Source: Martelella sp. AD-3 (GTDB lineage: Bacteria > Pseudomonadota > Alphaproteobacteria > Rhizobiales > Rhizobiaceae). Taken from it: a DNA stretch of 64,000 nt. The notes beneath the pieces were generated by a model. The model saw only the letters and a program-made list of their open reading frames with translations, was not told where the DNA came from and made no database searches. Positions 37,501 through 48,156 of this stretch are shown here, in pieces. The translations under genes were made by a program, and so were the position numbers. The DNA lies in NCBI RefSeq assembly GCF_001578105.1, contig NZ_CP014275.1, positions 2,046,001-2,110,000 on the forward strand. The letters run 5' to 3'. Position 1 is the stretch's first letter; each line of letters starts with the position of its first letter.

Positions 37501-38411
37501 CCTATGGCGGTTCCTCCGGAGGCTCCTATGGCGCGCCCTACGCTCCATATCGCTCCCTGACGCCGGCCAATTCGATCTGGCTGGAGTATAACGGCGAGAC
37601 GGCGAGCGTCGACGGCGACTCAGGCGCCGGCAATTCGGGCGCCGACATTACGGGCAATATCGTCGAGGGCGGCTATCTGGCCCAGCTCGATGATACGACC
37701 GCCATCGGCCTCGTCTTCGGCGGCGGCCAGACGCGCTACGACCAGACCGAACAGAACGGCTCGGCCGACAGCCAGTCTCTCCATGCCGCCGTCACAGCCG
37801 CCGGCCAGACCGCGCAGGGGCTATACGGCCTGGCAACCGTCGGTCTCGGCGTCGACAGTATCGACACCGAGCGCACCGTTGCCTTCGGAACGACGAGCGA
37901 CCGGCTGCGCGGCAGTTATTCCGCGACCACGTTCGGCGGTCGCTTCGAGGCGGGGGGCCGCATCGTCAACGGCGGCATGGCCTTCATACCGTTTGCAGCG
38001 GCAAGCGCGGTCTACACCAGCGCGCCGTCCTATCAGGAGGAGGTTGCCGCCGGGCTTGGCAGTTCGGCGCTTGCCTATTCCGATTCCAGCCTCTTCCGCG
38101 GCACGGTGGAGGCCGGCCTCGGCTTTGATACCGCGGCGGGAGACTACGCACAGCGCTTCTCGTTCAATTCGCGCGTCTCCTATCTCTACCGCTATGGCGG
38201 CGGCGGCAATGCGAACGCCAGCTTCCTGGCCTTGCCCGGCTACGGTTTCTCGATCTCCAGCAATGCGCCGACGGGCAGCGCCGTCACGGCCAATGTCGGC
38301 GCGCGCATCCAGCTGACGCCGCAGGCCGATCTTTCGCTCGGCGCCTACGGCGAATGGGGCGCGGAATATTCGGCGCTGATCGCCTCGGCCAAGCTGCGCT
38401 ATATCTGGTAG
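34512..38411 (+). CDS. Autotransporter with T5SS/PEP-associated passenger repeats
   Basis: Type Va secreted or surface protein (1299 aa). The signal peptide (to about residue 32, cleavage at GHAA) is followed by an FQWTGAESTDWYTANNWLEN opening. A beta-helical passenger of about 10 degenerate repeats (residues about 80-580) follows the pattern GTLSVxDGGxxxxxxxxIG and GxVxVxGAGSxWxxxxxLxVG, as in T5SS/PEP-CTERM-associated repeats. Next comes an autochaperone-like region with GTGTVSQKGPGTLRLTADND. A 12-strand barrel from about residue 1020 ends in the aromatic signature LIASAKLRYIW. GGAGG precedes the ATG by five bases. Adhesion or biofilm function is likely from family but not shown. Repeats lack obvious exact duplication at the DNA level. 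Confidence 0.93.
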   Translation: MRNVSLRLKAARSVFLSSSALFLLWGAAGHAADFQWTGAESTDWYTANNWLENGAATTNTPKTGDNVTINTTANAPVLPTDRGTEYISTFVIGDTATGRVTSNATINGERTRLGASAGGNGTLTLGAGGQVQMDNSIIVGDAGTGRVSMSDGATGQTASIILGNADGSSGTVTLSGSGTSLRTYGTGANGLSVANSGSGNLSVSDGAFIESDQAIVGRNAGGAGSVTLSGAGTQWNGYGATTIGSSGKGTVMVQSGAHAISGSLSIGENTSSTGNEATVTGSGSLWNVYNDISLGGNVNTGGTGGEGTLSVLDGATMTASNAYIGNVSSGEGTVYVDGAGSQLQLSASLRVGRNGDGRLAVSNGGSVTADFALVGANANSTGILYVTDAGSEMTLTNRMTVGATGEGLLGLENGGTLNSNGGIIGRDAGSIGIVGVTGGATWNNTSNLEVGSEGAGLLVIADGGIVNNRTVEIGTTATGEGLVTLGGVGTSWNVDGGITVGVEGNGGILVTDGSIVTSTESTIASGADSIGLVAVDGAGSSWTIDGDLTVGENGTGVLQLSDGGTLTADKLVLAANAGSTGSLVIGSLPDVAPQGPGTLDVNEVSFGDGQGYLVFNHTSSDYEFSRVISGTVDIGAFAGTTILTADNTNKGNTYIDTGAEIQVGNGGTTGTLQGNAAIETGGKLSFARSDDIEFAGLLRGTGTVSQKGPGTLRLTADNDQFAGTLEAESGTFLVDGSLRGTKADIKAGAAFGGSGEIGSTTVRTGGTFLSGDEKGSITVNGDLDFEPDATYAAVIQTSQVPAKVSGTVAFDETELDVDFVDGGELKQQYTLVEAGAITGTYEAPLASLPSQFRGTISQDANRLNMSLAYVGGNFNFSALGRGVNDQLVKAFNDGVPLTGTLSAGMLQSGSAYEAAMTTLGGELGINATMTANLGMQDFLRRSSNPSRLFTGWRPIEVKKDDALPSANETSALAYWNLGTPSSRQPQWDWASAGRGATYGGSSGGSYGAPYAPYRSLTPANSIWLEYNGETASVDGDSGAGNSGADITGNIVEGGYLAQLDDTTAIGLVFGGGQTRYDQTEQNGSADSQSLHAAVTAAGQTAQGLYGLATVGLGVDSIDTERTVAFGTTSDRLRGSYSATTFGGRFEAGGRIVNGGMAFIPFAAASAVYTSAPSYQEEVAAGLGSSALAYSDSSLFRGTVEAGLGFDTAAGDYAQRFSFNSRVSYLYRYGGGGNANASFLALPGYGFSISSNAPTGSAVTANVGARIQLTPQADLSLGAYGEWGAEYSALIASAKLRYIW

Positions 38412-38507
38412 CGCCGCGCTGACGGGCCATTGCGGGCAGGTTTCGACAACTGCTTGAAGCCCGCCTGCTTTCGTGCCATCAAGGGTGCCATACAAGGGAG
38501 GAGCCTG

Positions 38508-39398
38508 ATGTCCCTTTCGCACCGAGCCACGCGTCCGCTTGATCACCTCGTGCTGCCGGTCGTCGACCTCGCCACCGCGCGGCTTCGGCTGAGCGCGCTC
38601 GGCTTCAGCGTCGCGCCGGAGGCTCGTCACCCGTTCGGCACGGAAAACGCCTGCGTCTATTTCACCGACGGCACTTATCTCGAACCGCTCGGGATCGCCG
38701 ATCTGCAGATCTACGGGAATCATGTTCGCGACGGCCTCGAATTCGTGGCGCGCGACCGCGCCTTCCGCTTCCGCGTCGGCGAGGATGGTCTTTCCGCAAT
38801 CGTGTTCAAGAGCGATGATGCAACCGCAGACCATGAGGCCTTCATGGCGGAGGGCATCGCCGCCGGCGATCTCTTCCGCTTTTCCCGCGCATTCCAGCGC
38901 GAGGACGGCAGCGAGGCGGAAGCCGGTTTCCGGCTGGCCTTCGCGGCGGATCCGCGCGCGCCGGACCTCTTCTTTTTCACCTGCGAGCGGCTGTTGCCGC
39001 TGAACCCGCCGGAAGCGCTGATGGCGCACCAGAACGGCGTGACCGGCATCGCCGAAGTGCTGATCGGCGAGGACAACCCGATGGAATTCGAGCCCCTGCT
39101 GCAGCAGCTCGGCCATTGCCATGAAATGGAGATTCATCCACACGGCGTGACGGTGGAGGGGATCGGCGCCGATATCTCCATCTTTACCCATGCGCATCTG
39201 CGCGATCGTTTCGGGATTTCCCCGCCTGCCACAGGACGCGGTCTTGTCGGCAGGGCGATTGCCTTCGAGGCCGCCGATATCGGCAATACCGCCGATATTC
39301 TCGCGAAAAACGCGGTTCAGCACAAAGCGGCGGACGGAATGATCTGCGTTCCGCCTGCGCCCGGACAGGGCGTGACATTCATATTCAAGGAAGCATGA
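38508..39398 (+). CDS. VOC-family protein with glyoxalase-like domain
   Basis: Two-domain vicinal-oxygen-chelate protein (296 aa). The first domain starts [20 protein letters not shown], with [20 protein letters not shown]. The second starts near [20 protein letters not shown] and ends [11 protein letters not shown]. This matches the Glyoxalase_3-like group (PF13468). Function is unknown. GGGAGGAG lies seven bases before the ATG at 38508, so the longer frame is rejected. It ends one base before kdsA, which suggests cotranscription with kdsA and possibly eno. Confidence 0.87.
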   Translation: MSLSHRATRPLDHLVLPVVDLATARLRLSALGFSVAPEARHPFGTENACVYFTDGTYLEPLGIADLQIYGNHVRDGLEFVARDRAFRFRVGEDGLSAIVFKSDDATADHEAFMAEGIAAGDLFRFSRAFQREDGSEAEAGFRLAFAADPRAPDLFFFTCERLLPLNPPEALMAHQNGVTGIAEVLIGEDNPMEFEPLLQQLGHCHEMEIHPHGVTVEGIGADISIFTHAHLRDRFGISPPATGRGLVGRAIAFEAADIGNTADILAKNAVQHKAADGMICVPPAPGQGVTFIFKEA

Positions 39399-39399
39399 C

Positions 39400-40239
39400 A
39401 TGAACAATCGGACCGTTTCGGCCGGTGAGGGCGCGGCGAAGGTTGCCTTTTCCAACGACGGAAAACTGTCGCTGATTGCCGGGCCCTGCCAGATGGAAAG
39501 CCGCGACCACGCCTTCATGATGGCGGGGCGACTGGTCGAGATCTGCAGCGATGCCGGGATCGGCCTCGTCTATAAATCCTCCTTCGACAAGGCCAACCGC
39601 ACCTCGCTCAATGCCGAGCGCGGCATGGGTCTGGAGAAATCGCTGGAAGTCTTTTCCGATCTGAAGGAGGAGTTCGGCTTCCCGGTGCTGACCGACATTC
39701 ACACCGAAGCGCAGTGCGCAGAGGTGGCGGACGTCGTCGATGTGCTGCAGATCCCCGCCTTCCTCTGCCGACAAACCGACCTTCTGATCGCGGCCGCGAA
39801 GACCGGCCGGGTCATCAATGTCAAGAAGGGTCAGTTCCTGGCGCCCTGGGACATGAAGAACGTGCTCGCCAAGATCGTCGACAGCGGCAATGACAACGTG
39901 CTCCTGTGCGAGCGCGGCGTCTCCTTCGGCTACAACACGCTGGTCTCCGACATGCGCTCCCTGCCGATCATGGCCGAAACCGGCGCGCCGGTGATCTTCG
40001 ATGCCACCCATTCGGTGCAGCAGCCGGGCGGGCAGGGCGGATCGACCGGTGGCCAGCGCGAATTCGTTGAAACGCTGGCGCGCGCGGCCGTTGCAACGGG
40101 CGTTGCCGGTGTGTTCATCGAGACCCATCAGGACCCGGACAACGCACCATCCGACGGGCCGAACATGGTTCCGCTCGATCAGATGCCGCGGCTTCTTGAA
40201 AAACTTCTCGCTTTTGACGCAATCACGAAGGAAAGATAG
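39400..40239 (+). CDS. kdsA: 3-deoxy-8-phosphooctulonate synthase (KDO-8-P synthase)
   Basis: Condenses arabinose 5-phosphate with PEP to make KDO-8-P for the lipopolysaccharide core (279 aa). Signature segments: [79 protein letters not shown] (here [16 protein letters not shown]) and [20 protein letters not shown]. The Cys in AGPCQMES suggests the metal-dependent class, but the metal site was not checked residue by residue. It overlaps nothing; the VOC stop is directly before its ATG. Confidence 0.97.
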   Translation: MNNRTVSAGEGAAKVAFSNDGKLSLIAGPCQMESRDHAFMMAGRLVEICSDAGIGLVYKSSFDKANRTSLNAERGMGLEKSLEVFSDLKEEFGFPVLTDIHTEAQCAEVADVVDVLQIPAFLCRQTDLLIAAAKTGRVINVKKGQFLAPWDMKNVLAKIVDSGNDNVLLCERGVSFGYNTLVSDMRSLPIMAETGAPVIFDATHSVQQPGGQGGSTGGQREFVETLARAAVATGVAGVFIETHQDPDNAPSDGPNMVPLDQMPRLLEKLLAFDAITKER

Positions 40240-40290
40240 TCTCGGCTGAGGCGAGCGTCCGCATTTTCATGGCGTCCGCCCGGAAAATTT

Positions 40291-40318
40291 TTCATTCGTC
40301 ATAGTTCTGGCGAATGAA
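40291..40318. promoter_or_regulatory. Inverted repeat between kdsA and eno
   Basis: TTCATTCG (40291-40298) and CGAATGAA (40311-40318) form a perfect 8-base inverted repeat with a 12-base spacer, about 125 bases before eno. It could be an operator of eno or the kdsA transcript end; there is no T-run after it on the plus strand. Confidence 0.35.
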
Positions 40319-40435
40319 CTGCTTTATGCAGTTTTGCTGCAATGCTCAGGTGACCCAAGACGCCGGACGCATTAAGGAAAATCCCAGCGCCTCTGCGCAC
40401 CCGTTACAAATTCGAACAGCAAGGTCGACAGGTAG

Positions 40436-41716
<1,281 letters not shown>

Positions 41717-41746
41717 TCGGCCCAAAGGTTTCCTGTTTGATTTGAG

Positions 41747-41781
41747 ATGCCCGTGGCCTGTGCCGCGGGCATTTTTCTTTG
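41747..41781 (+). terminator. Rho-independent terminator of eno
   Basis: ATGCCCGTGGC pairs with GCCGCGGGCAT (one T-G pair) around CTGT, followed by TTTTCTTT. It starts about 30 bases past the stop and lies 41 bases from the end of the convergent permease gene, so it may serve one side only. Confidence 0.9.
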
Positions 41782-41821
41782 CAGGGATTTGCGGCAGCCT
41801 CCGAGCGAAGAAGCTGCCTTT

Positions 41822-43030
41822 CTATTCGTGCCGCAGCGCCTCGATCGGGTTCATGCGGGCGGCGCGGCGGGCGGGGAAAAAGCCGAAAATGATGCCGATC
41901 AGCGCCGAGAAGACAAAGGCGCCGAGGATCATCCAGGGCGCGATGACGAAGGGTACTGCCAGATACTGAACCACGGCATAGGCGACGCCGAGCCCGATCA
42001 GGACGCCGAGGACCCCGCCGAGAAGCGACAGCACGACAGCCTCGACCATGAACTGCAGCAGCACCTGCCGTTCAAGCGCGCCGACGGTCAGTCGCAGTCC
42101 GATCTCGCGTGTGCGCTCCGTCACCGACACGAGCATGATGTTCATGATGCCGATGCCGCCGACAAGCAGGCTCACCGCCGCAACGGCGGTCAGCATGCCG
42201 GTGAGATGGCTTTTCGTGCCGGTCACCGCATTGGCGATCTCGGTCATGTCGTTGACCTCGAAATCATTGGCCCGTCCGGGCTGGATATTGCGGCGCTGGC
42301 GGAGGAGGGCGGTGACATCGGCTTCCAGCTCCTCGGTCGAAACGCCGTCGCGCGCGGCCAGCAGAATGCTCTCGATATAGCTGTCACCGCCCACGCGCCT
42401 CTGGAAGGCGCTGATCGGCATCAGCACGATGTCGTCCTGGTCGCGGCCCATGCTGCTCTCGCCCTTTTCCCCGAGCGTGCCGATCACAGCGCAGGAGACA
42501 TTGCCGACGCGCACATTGCTGCCGACGGGGTCATTCTCGCCAAACAGCTCGCGCCGCACGGTCGCGCCGAGAATGCAGGCCGTGTCGCCGCCGCCGGAAG
42601 CCGCCGCGCGGGAGAAATCGCTTCCGGTCTCGATCGACCAGTCCTGGGCGGCGAGAAAATCGTCATTGGTGCCGATCACCGTCGTCCTGCGGTTCTTGCC
42701 CTCGGCAACGACCGTCACTGTCGAGATATTCTGCGGCGCGACGGCGCGCAGATCCGGCACCTGGTTGCGCAGCGCGGCGATATCGCGCTCGCTGAAGCCC
42801 TTCGCCGCCTCTGCCGGCGCGCCGGGCGCCCGTTGGCCGGGCCTGACGAACAGGATATCGGTTCCAAGGCGGGCGATCTCGCTGCGCACCTGTTCGGCCG
42901 TGCCGTTGCCGATCGTGACCATGGCGATCACGGCCGAAACGCCGATGACGACGCCAAGGACGGTCAGGAAGGAGCGCAGCAGGTTGCGGCGGACGGCGCG
43001 CAGGGCAAGCTTGATCATCTCAAGAAACAT
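41822..43030 (-). CDS. MacB-like ABC transporter permease
   Basis: FtsX/MacB-type permease (402 aa) with one N-terminal helix (RSFLTVLGVVIGVSAVIAMV), a large periplasmic MacB-PCD domain (about residues 45-265) and three C-terminal helices. The FtsX motif is SVTERTREIGLRLTVGALER, and the end is FFPARRAARMNPIEALRHE. It works with the separate ATPase and the HlyD-type adaptor just upstream as a tripartite exporter of peptides, macrolides or lipids. The ATG at 43030 overlaps the ATPase gene by 11 bases and has GGAGA upstream. Substrate unknown. Confidence 0.94.
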   Translation of the reverse strand: MFLEMIKLALRAVRRNLLRSFLTVLGVVIGVSAVIAMVTIGNGTAEQVRSEIARLGTDILFVRPGQRAPGAPAEAAKGFSERDIAALRNQVPDLRAVAPQNISTVTVVAEGKNRRTTVIGTNDDFLAAQDWSIETGSDFSRAAASGGGDTACILGATVRRELFGENDPVGSNVRVGNVSCAVIGTLGEKGESSMGRDQDDIVLMPISAFQRRVGGDSYIESILLAARDGVSTEELEADVTALLRQRRNIQPGRANDFEVNDMTEIANAVTGTKSHLTGMLTAVAAVSLLVGGIGIMNIMLVSVTERTREIGLRLTVGALERQVLLQFMVEAVVLSLLGGVLGVLIGLGVAYAVVQYLAVPFVIAPWMILGAFVFSALIGIIFGFFPARRAARMNPIEALRHE

Positions 43031-43748
43031 GGCCGTTCTCCTGTCTGTCGCCGCGTCCCGGCCGGTAGGCGCGCTCGAGCGTTCCATCGAGAAACTGCAT
43101 GCGCCGGCTGGCATAGCGCGCCACGTTCTCCTCATGCGTCACCATGACGACGGTGATACCGATCTCTGTGTTGAGGCCGGTGATCAGCTCCATGATCTCG
43201 TTGCTGGTGCGGGTATCGAGGCTGCCGGTCGGTTCGTCGGCGAGCAGGACGGCGGGTTCGGTGATCAGCGCGCGGGCGATCGCCACGCGCTGCTGCTGGC
43301 CGCCGGAAAGCTCCTGCGTGCGCTGGTCGAGACGATCGGCGAGGCCGACCTGCGACAGTGCGAACTCGGCGCGTTCGCGCCGCTCCCGGCGATTGACGCC
43401 GCGATAGAGCAGGGGCAGTTCCACATTCTCGAGCGCCGAGGAGCGCGGCAGAAGATTGTAGCGCTGGAAGACGAAGGCCAGGAGGTGGCGGCGCAGCAGG
43501 GTCAGCTTCGTCGTCTTCAGCTCGGTCGTGTCGACCCCCTGAAAGAAGAACTGGCCGCTGGTTGGCCGGTCGAGCCAGCCGAGGATGTTCATCGCCGTCG
43601 ATTTTCCGGACCCGGAAGGTCCCATGATAGACACGAACTCGCCGGCCTCGATCGCGAAATCGACGCCGTTGAGGGCGACGATCTCGGCCTCGCCTGTGCC
43701 ATAGGTCTTGTAGACATTGCGGAATTCGATGAGCGGCGCCGTCGTCAT
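43020..43748 (-). CDS. MacB-like ABC transporter ATP-binding protein
   Basis: Stand-alone nucleotide-binding subunit of the LolD/MacB class (242 aa). Walker A SIMGPSGSGKSTAMNILGWL (about residues 40-59), the Q-loop FVFQRYNLLPRSSA, ABC signature ELSGGQQQRVAIARAL, Walker B AVLLADEPTGSLD and the switch His in VVMVTHEENVARYAS are all intact. It powers the permease at 41822-43030. It lies nine bases after the adaptor gene, in one operon. Confidence 0.97.
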   Translation of the reverse strand: MTTAPLIEFRNVYKTYGTGEAEIVALNGVDFAIEAGEFVSIMGPSGSGKSTAMNILGWLDRPTSGQFFFQGVDTTELKTTKLTLLRRHLLAFVFQRYNLLPRSSALENVELPLLYRGVNRRERRERAEFALSQVGLADRLDQRTQELSGGQQQRVAIARALITEPAVLLADEPTGSLDTRTSNEIMELITGLNTEIGITVVMVTHEENVARYASRRMQFLDGTLERAYRPGRGDRQENGHVS

Positions 43749-43757
43749 GATCCTACC

Positions 43758-45023
43758 TCACTGCGCATTTCTGCCGGTTGCGGTGATGACCTTGTCGCCG
43801 GCGCGCAGATCGCCGTCGGTCACGGCGGAAAACCGGCCGTCGCTGGCGCCGACCGTGATCGCGACCGCCATGGGTTCGCCATTGCGCAGGATCCAGACCG
43901 TGCGCGCGTCGCCCTCGGAGGAGCCTGCCGCTTCGCCGGGCGGGGTGAAGCGCAGCGCCGCATTCGGCACCAGAACGGCGTCCGGCATTTCGTCCACGAG
44001 AATATCGGCCGTCGCCGTCATGCCCTGGCGCAGGAGAAGGTCGGAATTATCGACCGCGAGCACGGCCTTGTAGGTCACGACATCGCTGTTGAGTTCGGAG
44101 GCATAGCGGATCGACCGGATCTCCGCCGGAAAACGCCGACCGGGAAAGGCCTCGACCGCGAACGAGGCCTTCTGCCCCGGCTCAACCTGGCCGACATCGG
44201 CTTCGTCGACATTCACCCGGAGTTCCATCTCCGTCAGATTGCCGGCGATCACGAACAGCGTCGGCGCTTCGAGCGAGGCCGCCACCGTCTGGCCGACATC
44301 GACATTGCGGTAGAGCACGACGCCATCGATCGGCGAGCGGATGGTGGCCTTGCTGAGGCGCAGTTCGGCAAGCTCGAGCTCGGCGTTCGCCACCGCAAGC
44401 CGCGCCTCGGCGCTCTGCTGGTCGGCAAGGGCCGCGGCATGGGCGAACTGCGCGTCCTCCAACTCCTGGCGCGGCGCCACGTCGCGCTCGGCAAGCGTGC
44501 GCGTGCGCTCCATCGTCGCCTTGGCGGATTCCAGATCGGATTTCGCCGCCGCGACATCGGCCTCGGCGGCGGCAAGCTTCGCCTTGGCGCTCAGGATATC
44601 GGCCCTCAGCTCGTCGGTCTCCAGCTCAAGGAGCGTGTCGCCCGCCTTGACCGCGTCATTGAAGTCGGCGCGCACGGCCTTCACCGTGCCCGACAGTTCG
44701 CTCGATATGTCGACCCTGACCGTCGGCTCGATCGCGCCGGTGGCCGCGACCGTCACCGTCATCGGCCCGCGCTCGACCTCCTGAGTGACATAGATTGGCT
44801 TTGCCGCGACGATCTGCAGATCTCCGGACGTCAGATAGCGGTAACCGGCATAGCCGCCGGCAGCCAGCACGACGACGAGGATGATCGCCCCCCAGGGCAT
44901 ACGAAAGCCGCGCCGGGGCTTGTCATCGCCAAGAATGGCATGAATATCAGGCACTTGCGGGCGAGGGCGCTCATTGGCATCCGCGCCGCCGCGCCGGCCG
45001 GTTCTGTCCATGTCGGAGGACAT
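43758..45023 (-). CDS. MacA-like periplasmic adaptor (RND/HlyD type)
   Basis: Membrane-fusion protein (421 aa). A cytosolic N-terminus (35 residues) precedes one anchor helix (AIILVVVLAAGGYAGYRYLT). A lipoyl half follows (GAIEPTVRVDISSELSGTVK), then an Ala/Glu-rich alpha-hairpin (about residues 145-215, LAAAEADVAAAKSDLESAKA), the second lipoyl half (LSKATIRSPIDGVVLYRNVD) and a beta-barrel domain. It would bridge the MacB-like permease to an outer-membrane TolC-type channel, which is not encoded nearby. First gene of the three-gene operon. Confidence 0.94.
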   Translation of the reverse strand: MSSDMDRTGRRGGADANERPRPQVPDIHAILGDDKPRRGFRMPWGAIILVVVLAAGGYAGYRYLTSGDLQIVAAKPIYVTQEVERGPMTVTVAATGAIEPTVRVDISSELSGTVKAVRADFNDAVKAGDTLLELETDELRADILSAKAKLAAAEADVAAAKSDLESAKATMERTRTLAERDVAPRQELEDAQFAHAAALADQQSAEARLAVANAELELAELRLSKATIRSPIDGVVLYRNVDVGQTVAASLEAPTLFVIAGNLTEMELRVNVDEADVGQVEPGQKASFAVEAFPGRRFPAEIRSIRYASELNSDVVTYKAVLAVDNSDLLLRQGMTATADILVDEMPDAVLVPNAALRFTPPGEAAGSSEGDARTVWILRNGEPMAVAITVGASDGRFSAVTDGDLRAGDKVITATGRNAQ

Positions 45024-45300
45024 TGTCGAAGAGCTCCTGTCTGGGGCTACGCATTTGACGATTTGCCGCGACTATGGCCACGAAGCGGCGCGCATGCAAG
45101 CCGTTGCCGAAGCGAAAATGAGGCCGGTGCGCGGACGATCCGCTCCGGCCCCGAAGCCAACCCCCGTATTCGGCCTGGCCGCCGGCCGTCTCGCGCGATA
45201 GCCTCGGAAACGAATCGTGTTATTGTGAAAACAATGAAAGTTCGAACGCGGCGCCGGACGCCGGGAAGAACAGAACGCACATCCCCGTGGAGGAAATCCC

Positions 45301-45825
45301 TTGAACCATCGTTGTCTTGCAGCAATCGTCACCACGGCGTTCCTTTGCGTCGCGTCGTTCAGCCCGGCCTCTGCGACATTGCCGGACGGCGCAAGCTCCC
45401 TCAGCGAAACCTATCAGGACTGGCGCGTCGAATGCGTCTCGAACGGCGATGCGGATCGCTGCGTGATGGTTCAGGTTCAGGTTGCGCAGGAAGGCGGGCA
45501 GCGCGTCATTTCCGTCGAGCTCAATGCGCCGGCGGCCGATCAGGCCCAGGGCGTCGTCGTGATGCCGTTCGGCTTCGCCTTGGCCCAGGGCGTCACGCTT
45601 TCGATCGATGCGGAGACCGACGGCCCGAAATTCGGATTTTCGACTTGTCTGCCGCAGGGTTGCTTTGTTCCGGTGTCGATCGATGCCAACATGCTCGATC
45701 GCCTGAAGAGCGGCGGCACGCTTCACATCAGGGGCATGCCGATCAACGGCAACGAGATGGTCGATTATCCGATTTCACTCAAGGGCTTCACAGCCGCCTT
45801 CAACCGCTTGAATGCATTGCGTTAA
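45301..45825 (+). CDS. Invasion-associated locus B (IalB) family protein
   Basis: Exported protein (174 aa) of the IalB family, named from Bartonella but widespread in Hyphomicrobiales as a periplasmic or envelope protein of unknown biochemical role. The signal peptide is cleaved after SFSPASA. The mature domain has the family pattern YQDWRVECVSNGDADRCVMV, the paired Cys in FSTCLPQGCFVPVSID and PISLKGFTAAFNRL at the end. The start is TTG at 45301, supported by GGAGG seven to eight bases upstream and the signal peptide. It is divergent from the exporter operon across 277 bases with no clear regulatory site. Confidence 0.92.
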   Translation: MNHRCLAAIVTTAFLCVASFSPASATLPDGASSLSETYQDWRVECVSNGDADRCVMVQVQVAQEGGQRVISVELNAPAADQAQGVVVMPFGFALAQGVTLSIDAETDGPKFGFSTCLPQGCFVPVSIDANMLDRLKSGGTLHIRGMPINGNEMVDYPISLKGFTAAFNRLNALR

Positions 45826-45850
45826 GTCGCATTACTATTTCCCGTATGCA

Positions 45851-45886
45851 AACGGCTCCGCGAACAGACCGTCCGGAGCCGTTTTC
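45851..45886 (+). terminator. Rho-independent terminator of the IalB-family gene
   Basis: AACGGCTCCG pairs with CGGAGCCGTT around a 13-base loop, followed by TTCTC. It lies 25 bases past the stop. Confidence 0.85.
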
Positions 45887-46044
45887 TCTGTTTCGGCATA
45901 GCATAAGTTCCATAATCTACCTTATGCGATTTTTGTCGATGTCTTCTTGTGGCAGTGCCGTGCCCTCTGTCCCTTCTGGCGCAAACAGAAACAACCGGAC
46001 GCGAACGCCCGGTTGCCGGAAGTTTTCAGAAAAAGCGACCTTTA

Positions 46045-48144
46045 TCAGAAGCTGACGTTCAGACGCGCATTGATGCTGTTCTGGGAGACGCCATCGCCGA
46101 ACTGGCCGATATAGCCGAAGCCGAGCTTCGCCTGTTTCGAGAGCGCAAAATCAATCCCGGCGCCGATCAGAGCCGTGTTTTCCGCCAGCGGCACGCCGGA
46201 GACGGTAAACGGCGCGCTGCCGGCAAGGGCGGCCGTCGACTTGGGCGTGATATCTCCGAATGCATGCCGCCATCCGACATCGAAATAGGCCTCGGAGCCC
46301 GCCTGCCCCATGACGGCAAAGTCCGCTGTCGCCCGCAGGCCGATCGTCGAGAAGTAGGTATTCGACGATTCCGACGCGACGCTGAGCGCCGCTGCGGTCG
46401 TTCCGGTCTCGGTAAAGCTGTCCGAGTTCAGGCCGACATAGGAGAAGTTGGCATAAGGCTCGACCTCGGTGTTTTCGTCCGCGGCATAGCGATAGGCAAG
46501 TTCCCCGAAGACCTGGAAAGCCCCGGCATCGTAATCGCTCGACATTGTGTCGTAGAAGCCGGGAAAGCTCACCGTACGGTCTGCCGATACCGTGTTCCAG
46601 GTGTAGGCAAGGCCTGAACGGAAGGCCACGGCGCCGGACTTGCCTGCGGCCCATTCGCCGCCGCTGTAAGCGCCGATCGTGTAGCCATCCGTATTGCCCG
46701 AAGCAGGTCCCTTGTTGTCGAAGGACGTGTAGCCGTAGCCGGCCAGAACGCCAAGCTTCCAGCTTTCGCCGATCGATCCGTCAATACCGGCGAGGAAGCC
46801 GCCGGTGGAGGAGTCGAGCCTGCCGGCATTGGCGTTGCCGTCATATTCACTCCAGCCGCCATAGGCGTATGCCCAGGCGCCGAAAGCGCTTTCCTCGACA
46901 AGGCTTCCGCCAACCATGTCGTCGCCCCCCTCGGCGTAGGACATGACCTCGACCGAGGACGTCGATTTGCCGCCGAAAGCCTGATGCAGACGGCCATAGA
47001 CCGCATCCCTGGCATATTGGGTCTGGTCGATCATGACGGTCCGGTCAGAGGCATAGATATCGCCCGACAGAGCGCTGTAGGCCAGCGGTGCGTCATCGAC
47101 GGTCATTTTCAGGATGACGTTTTCGTAGAGTGCCGGCGGTGGCGACAGATTGCCCAGTGTCTCCAGAGCATTGGCAACGGCGACCTGGTTTGGCGTCTGG
47201 GCAACCGAGGCGAATGTCCGATCGTTGCGCTCGACCTTCAGGATCACAGAATTGGGATCGTAACGCAGATAGGGTGCAACGAAGGCATAATTGTCGACAT
47301 TGTCCCAAACGGGCATCGATGATGCGAACGCGCCGTTGACGCCGCCGGCCGCAGTCAGGATCACATAGTCATGATCGAGAAGGTAGCCATCGATCGTGTC
47401 GACTTCGACAGAGCCTGCGAGGTTGGCGACGCCGCCGACGGCGATCAGGTCGGCATTCCCGGCCAGGTCCACTTCCGCTTCGATCACCGAGGTGGACGCG
47501 AGGTTGAGGTCGCCGCCAACGATGATCGTACCGATCGAATTACCTGGCGCCAGTCGGCCGGAACTGCTCGCACTGCCTGAGATGTTCAGATTGCCTCCCG
47601 CCCTCGACGTATAATCCACGAACAGTCGGCCGTTCACATTAACCTTGTTCTGAATCGTGCCGCCGGTCGTGCTGGAACCGTTTTCAACATAGAGGTCACC
47701 GCCGACGGTAGCCCTCTCACCTGCGCCCGAGATGAAACTGCCCGTGCTATGCTGCAGGATCAGATCGCCCGAGATTTTTGCCCCGGGCTGAAGAGTGACG
47801 ACCTGGTTATAGGTCGAGGTCCCCCTGGACGTCAGCGTGCCGCCGATCGTGGCGCCCGCGCCGATTGTCACCGGTGTATCGTTGTTGACGACCAGAACAT
47901 CGTAGGGCGCGTTGCCGATTTCGTTGACGTCTTCCGGCAGTAGCAGACCTGACAACAACCGAGACCAGTGGGACGTAAAGTCGGTCACGCCGTTGTTCCG
48001 GTTCTTCAGATACATGGCGAAGAATTGTTCGGGGCTTGTGTCGTCCAAGGACAGCGCAGGTTCCCATATATAGATCAACTCATTATTGAAATAATAGTGT
48101 ACGGCGCTGTTGCCTTCTTCGTCGACATCCGTCATCAGGCGCAT
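46045..48144 (-). CDS. Autotransporter, C-terminal part downstream of an in-frame TGA
   Basis: Passenger remainder and barrel of an autotransporter (699 codons from the ATG at 48144). The beta-helical section (GGTLTSRGTSTYNQVVTLQP, GRLAPGNSIGTIIVGGDLNL) is followed by the pertactin-like linker ASVAQTPNQVAVANALETLG. A 12-strand barrel starts near residue 420 (EESAFGAWAYAYGGWSEYDG) and ends in the aromatic signature INARLNVSF. This ORF has no signal peptide and no ribosome site at its ATG. It is in the same frame as the upstream ORF (48157-48708) and separated from it only by one TGA at 48157-48159 and four codons. Alone it could not be exported, so it is best read as the 3' part of a broken or recoded 887-residue gene. 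Confidence 0.85.
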   Translation of the reverse strand: MRLMTDVDEEGNSAVHYYFNNELIYIWEPALSLDDTSPEQFFAMYLKNRNNGVTDFTSHWSRLLSGLLLPEDVNEIGNAPYDVLVVNNDTPVTIGAGATIGGTLTSRGTSTYNQVVTLQPGAKISGDLILQHSTGSFISGAGERATVGGDLYVENGSSTTGGTIQNKVNVNGRLFVDYTSRAGGNLNISGSASSSGRLAPGNSIGTIIVGGDLNLASTSVIEAEVDLAGNADLIAVGGVANLAGSVEVDTIDGYLLDHDYVILTAAGGVNGAFASSMPVWDNVDNYAFVAPYLRYDPNSVILKVERNDRTFASVAQTPNQVAVANALETLGNLSPPPALYENVILKMTVDDAPLAYSALSGDIYASDRTVMIDQTQYARDAVYGRLHQAFGGKSTSSVEVMSYAEGGDDMVGGSLVEESAFGAWAYAYGGWSEYDGNANAGRLDSSTGGFLAGIDGSIGESWKLGVLAGYGYTSFDNKGPASGNTDGYTIGAYSGGEWAAGKSGAVAFRSGLAYTWNTVSADRTVSFPGFYDTMSSDYDAGAFQVFGELAYRYAADENTEVEPYANFSYVGLNSDSFTETGTTAAALSVASESSNTYFSTIGLRATADFAVMGQAGSEAYFDVGWRHAFGDITPKSTAALAGSAPFTVSGVPLAENTALIGAGIDFALSKQAKLGFGYIGQFGDGVSQNSINARLNVSF

Positions 48145-48156
48145 GTCGATCGTGTT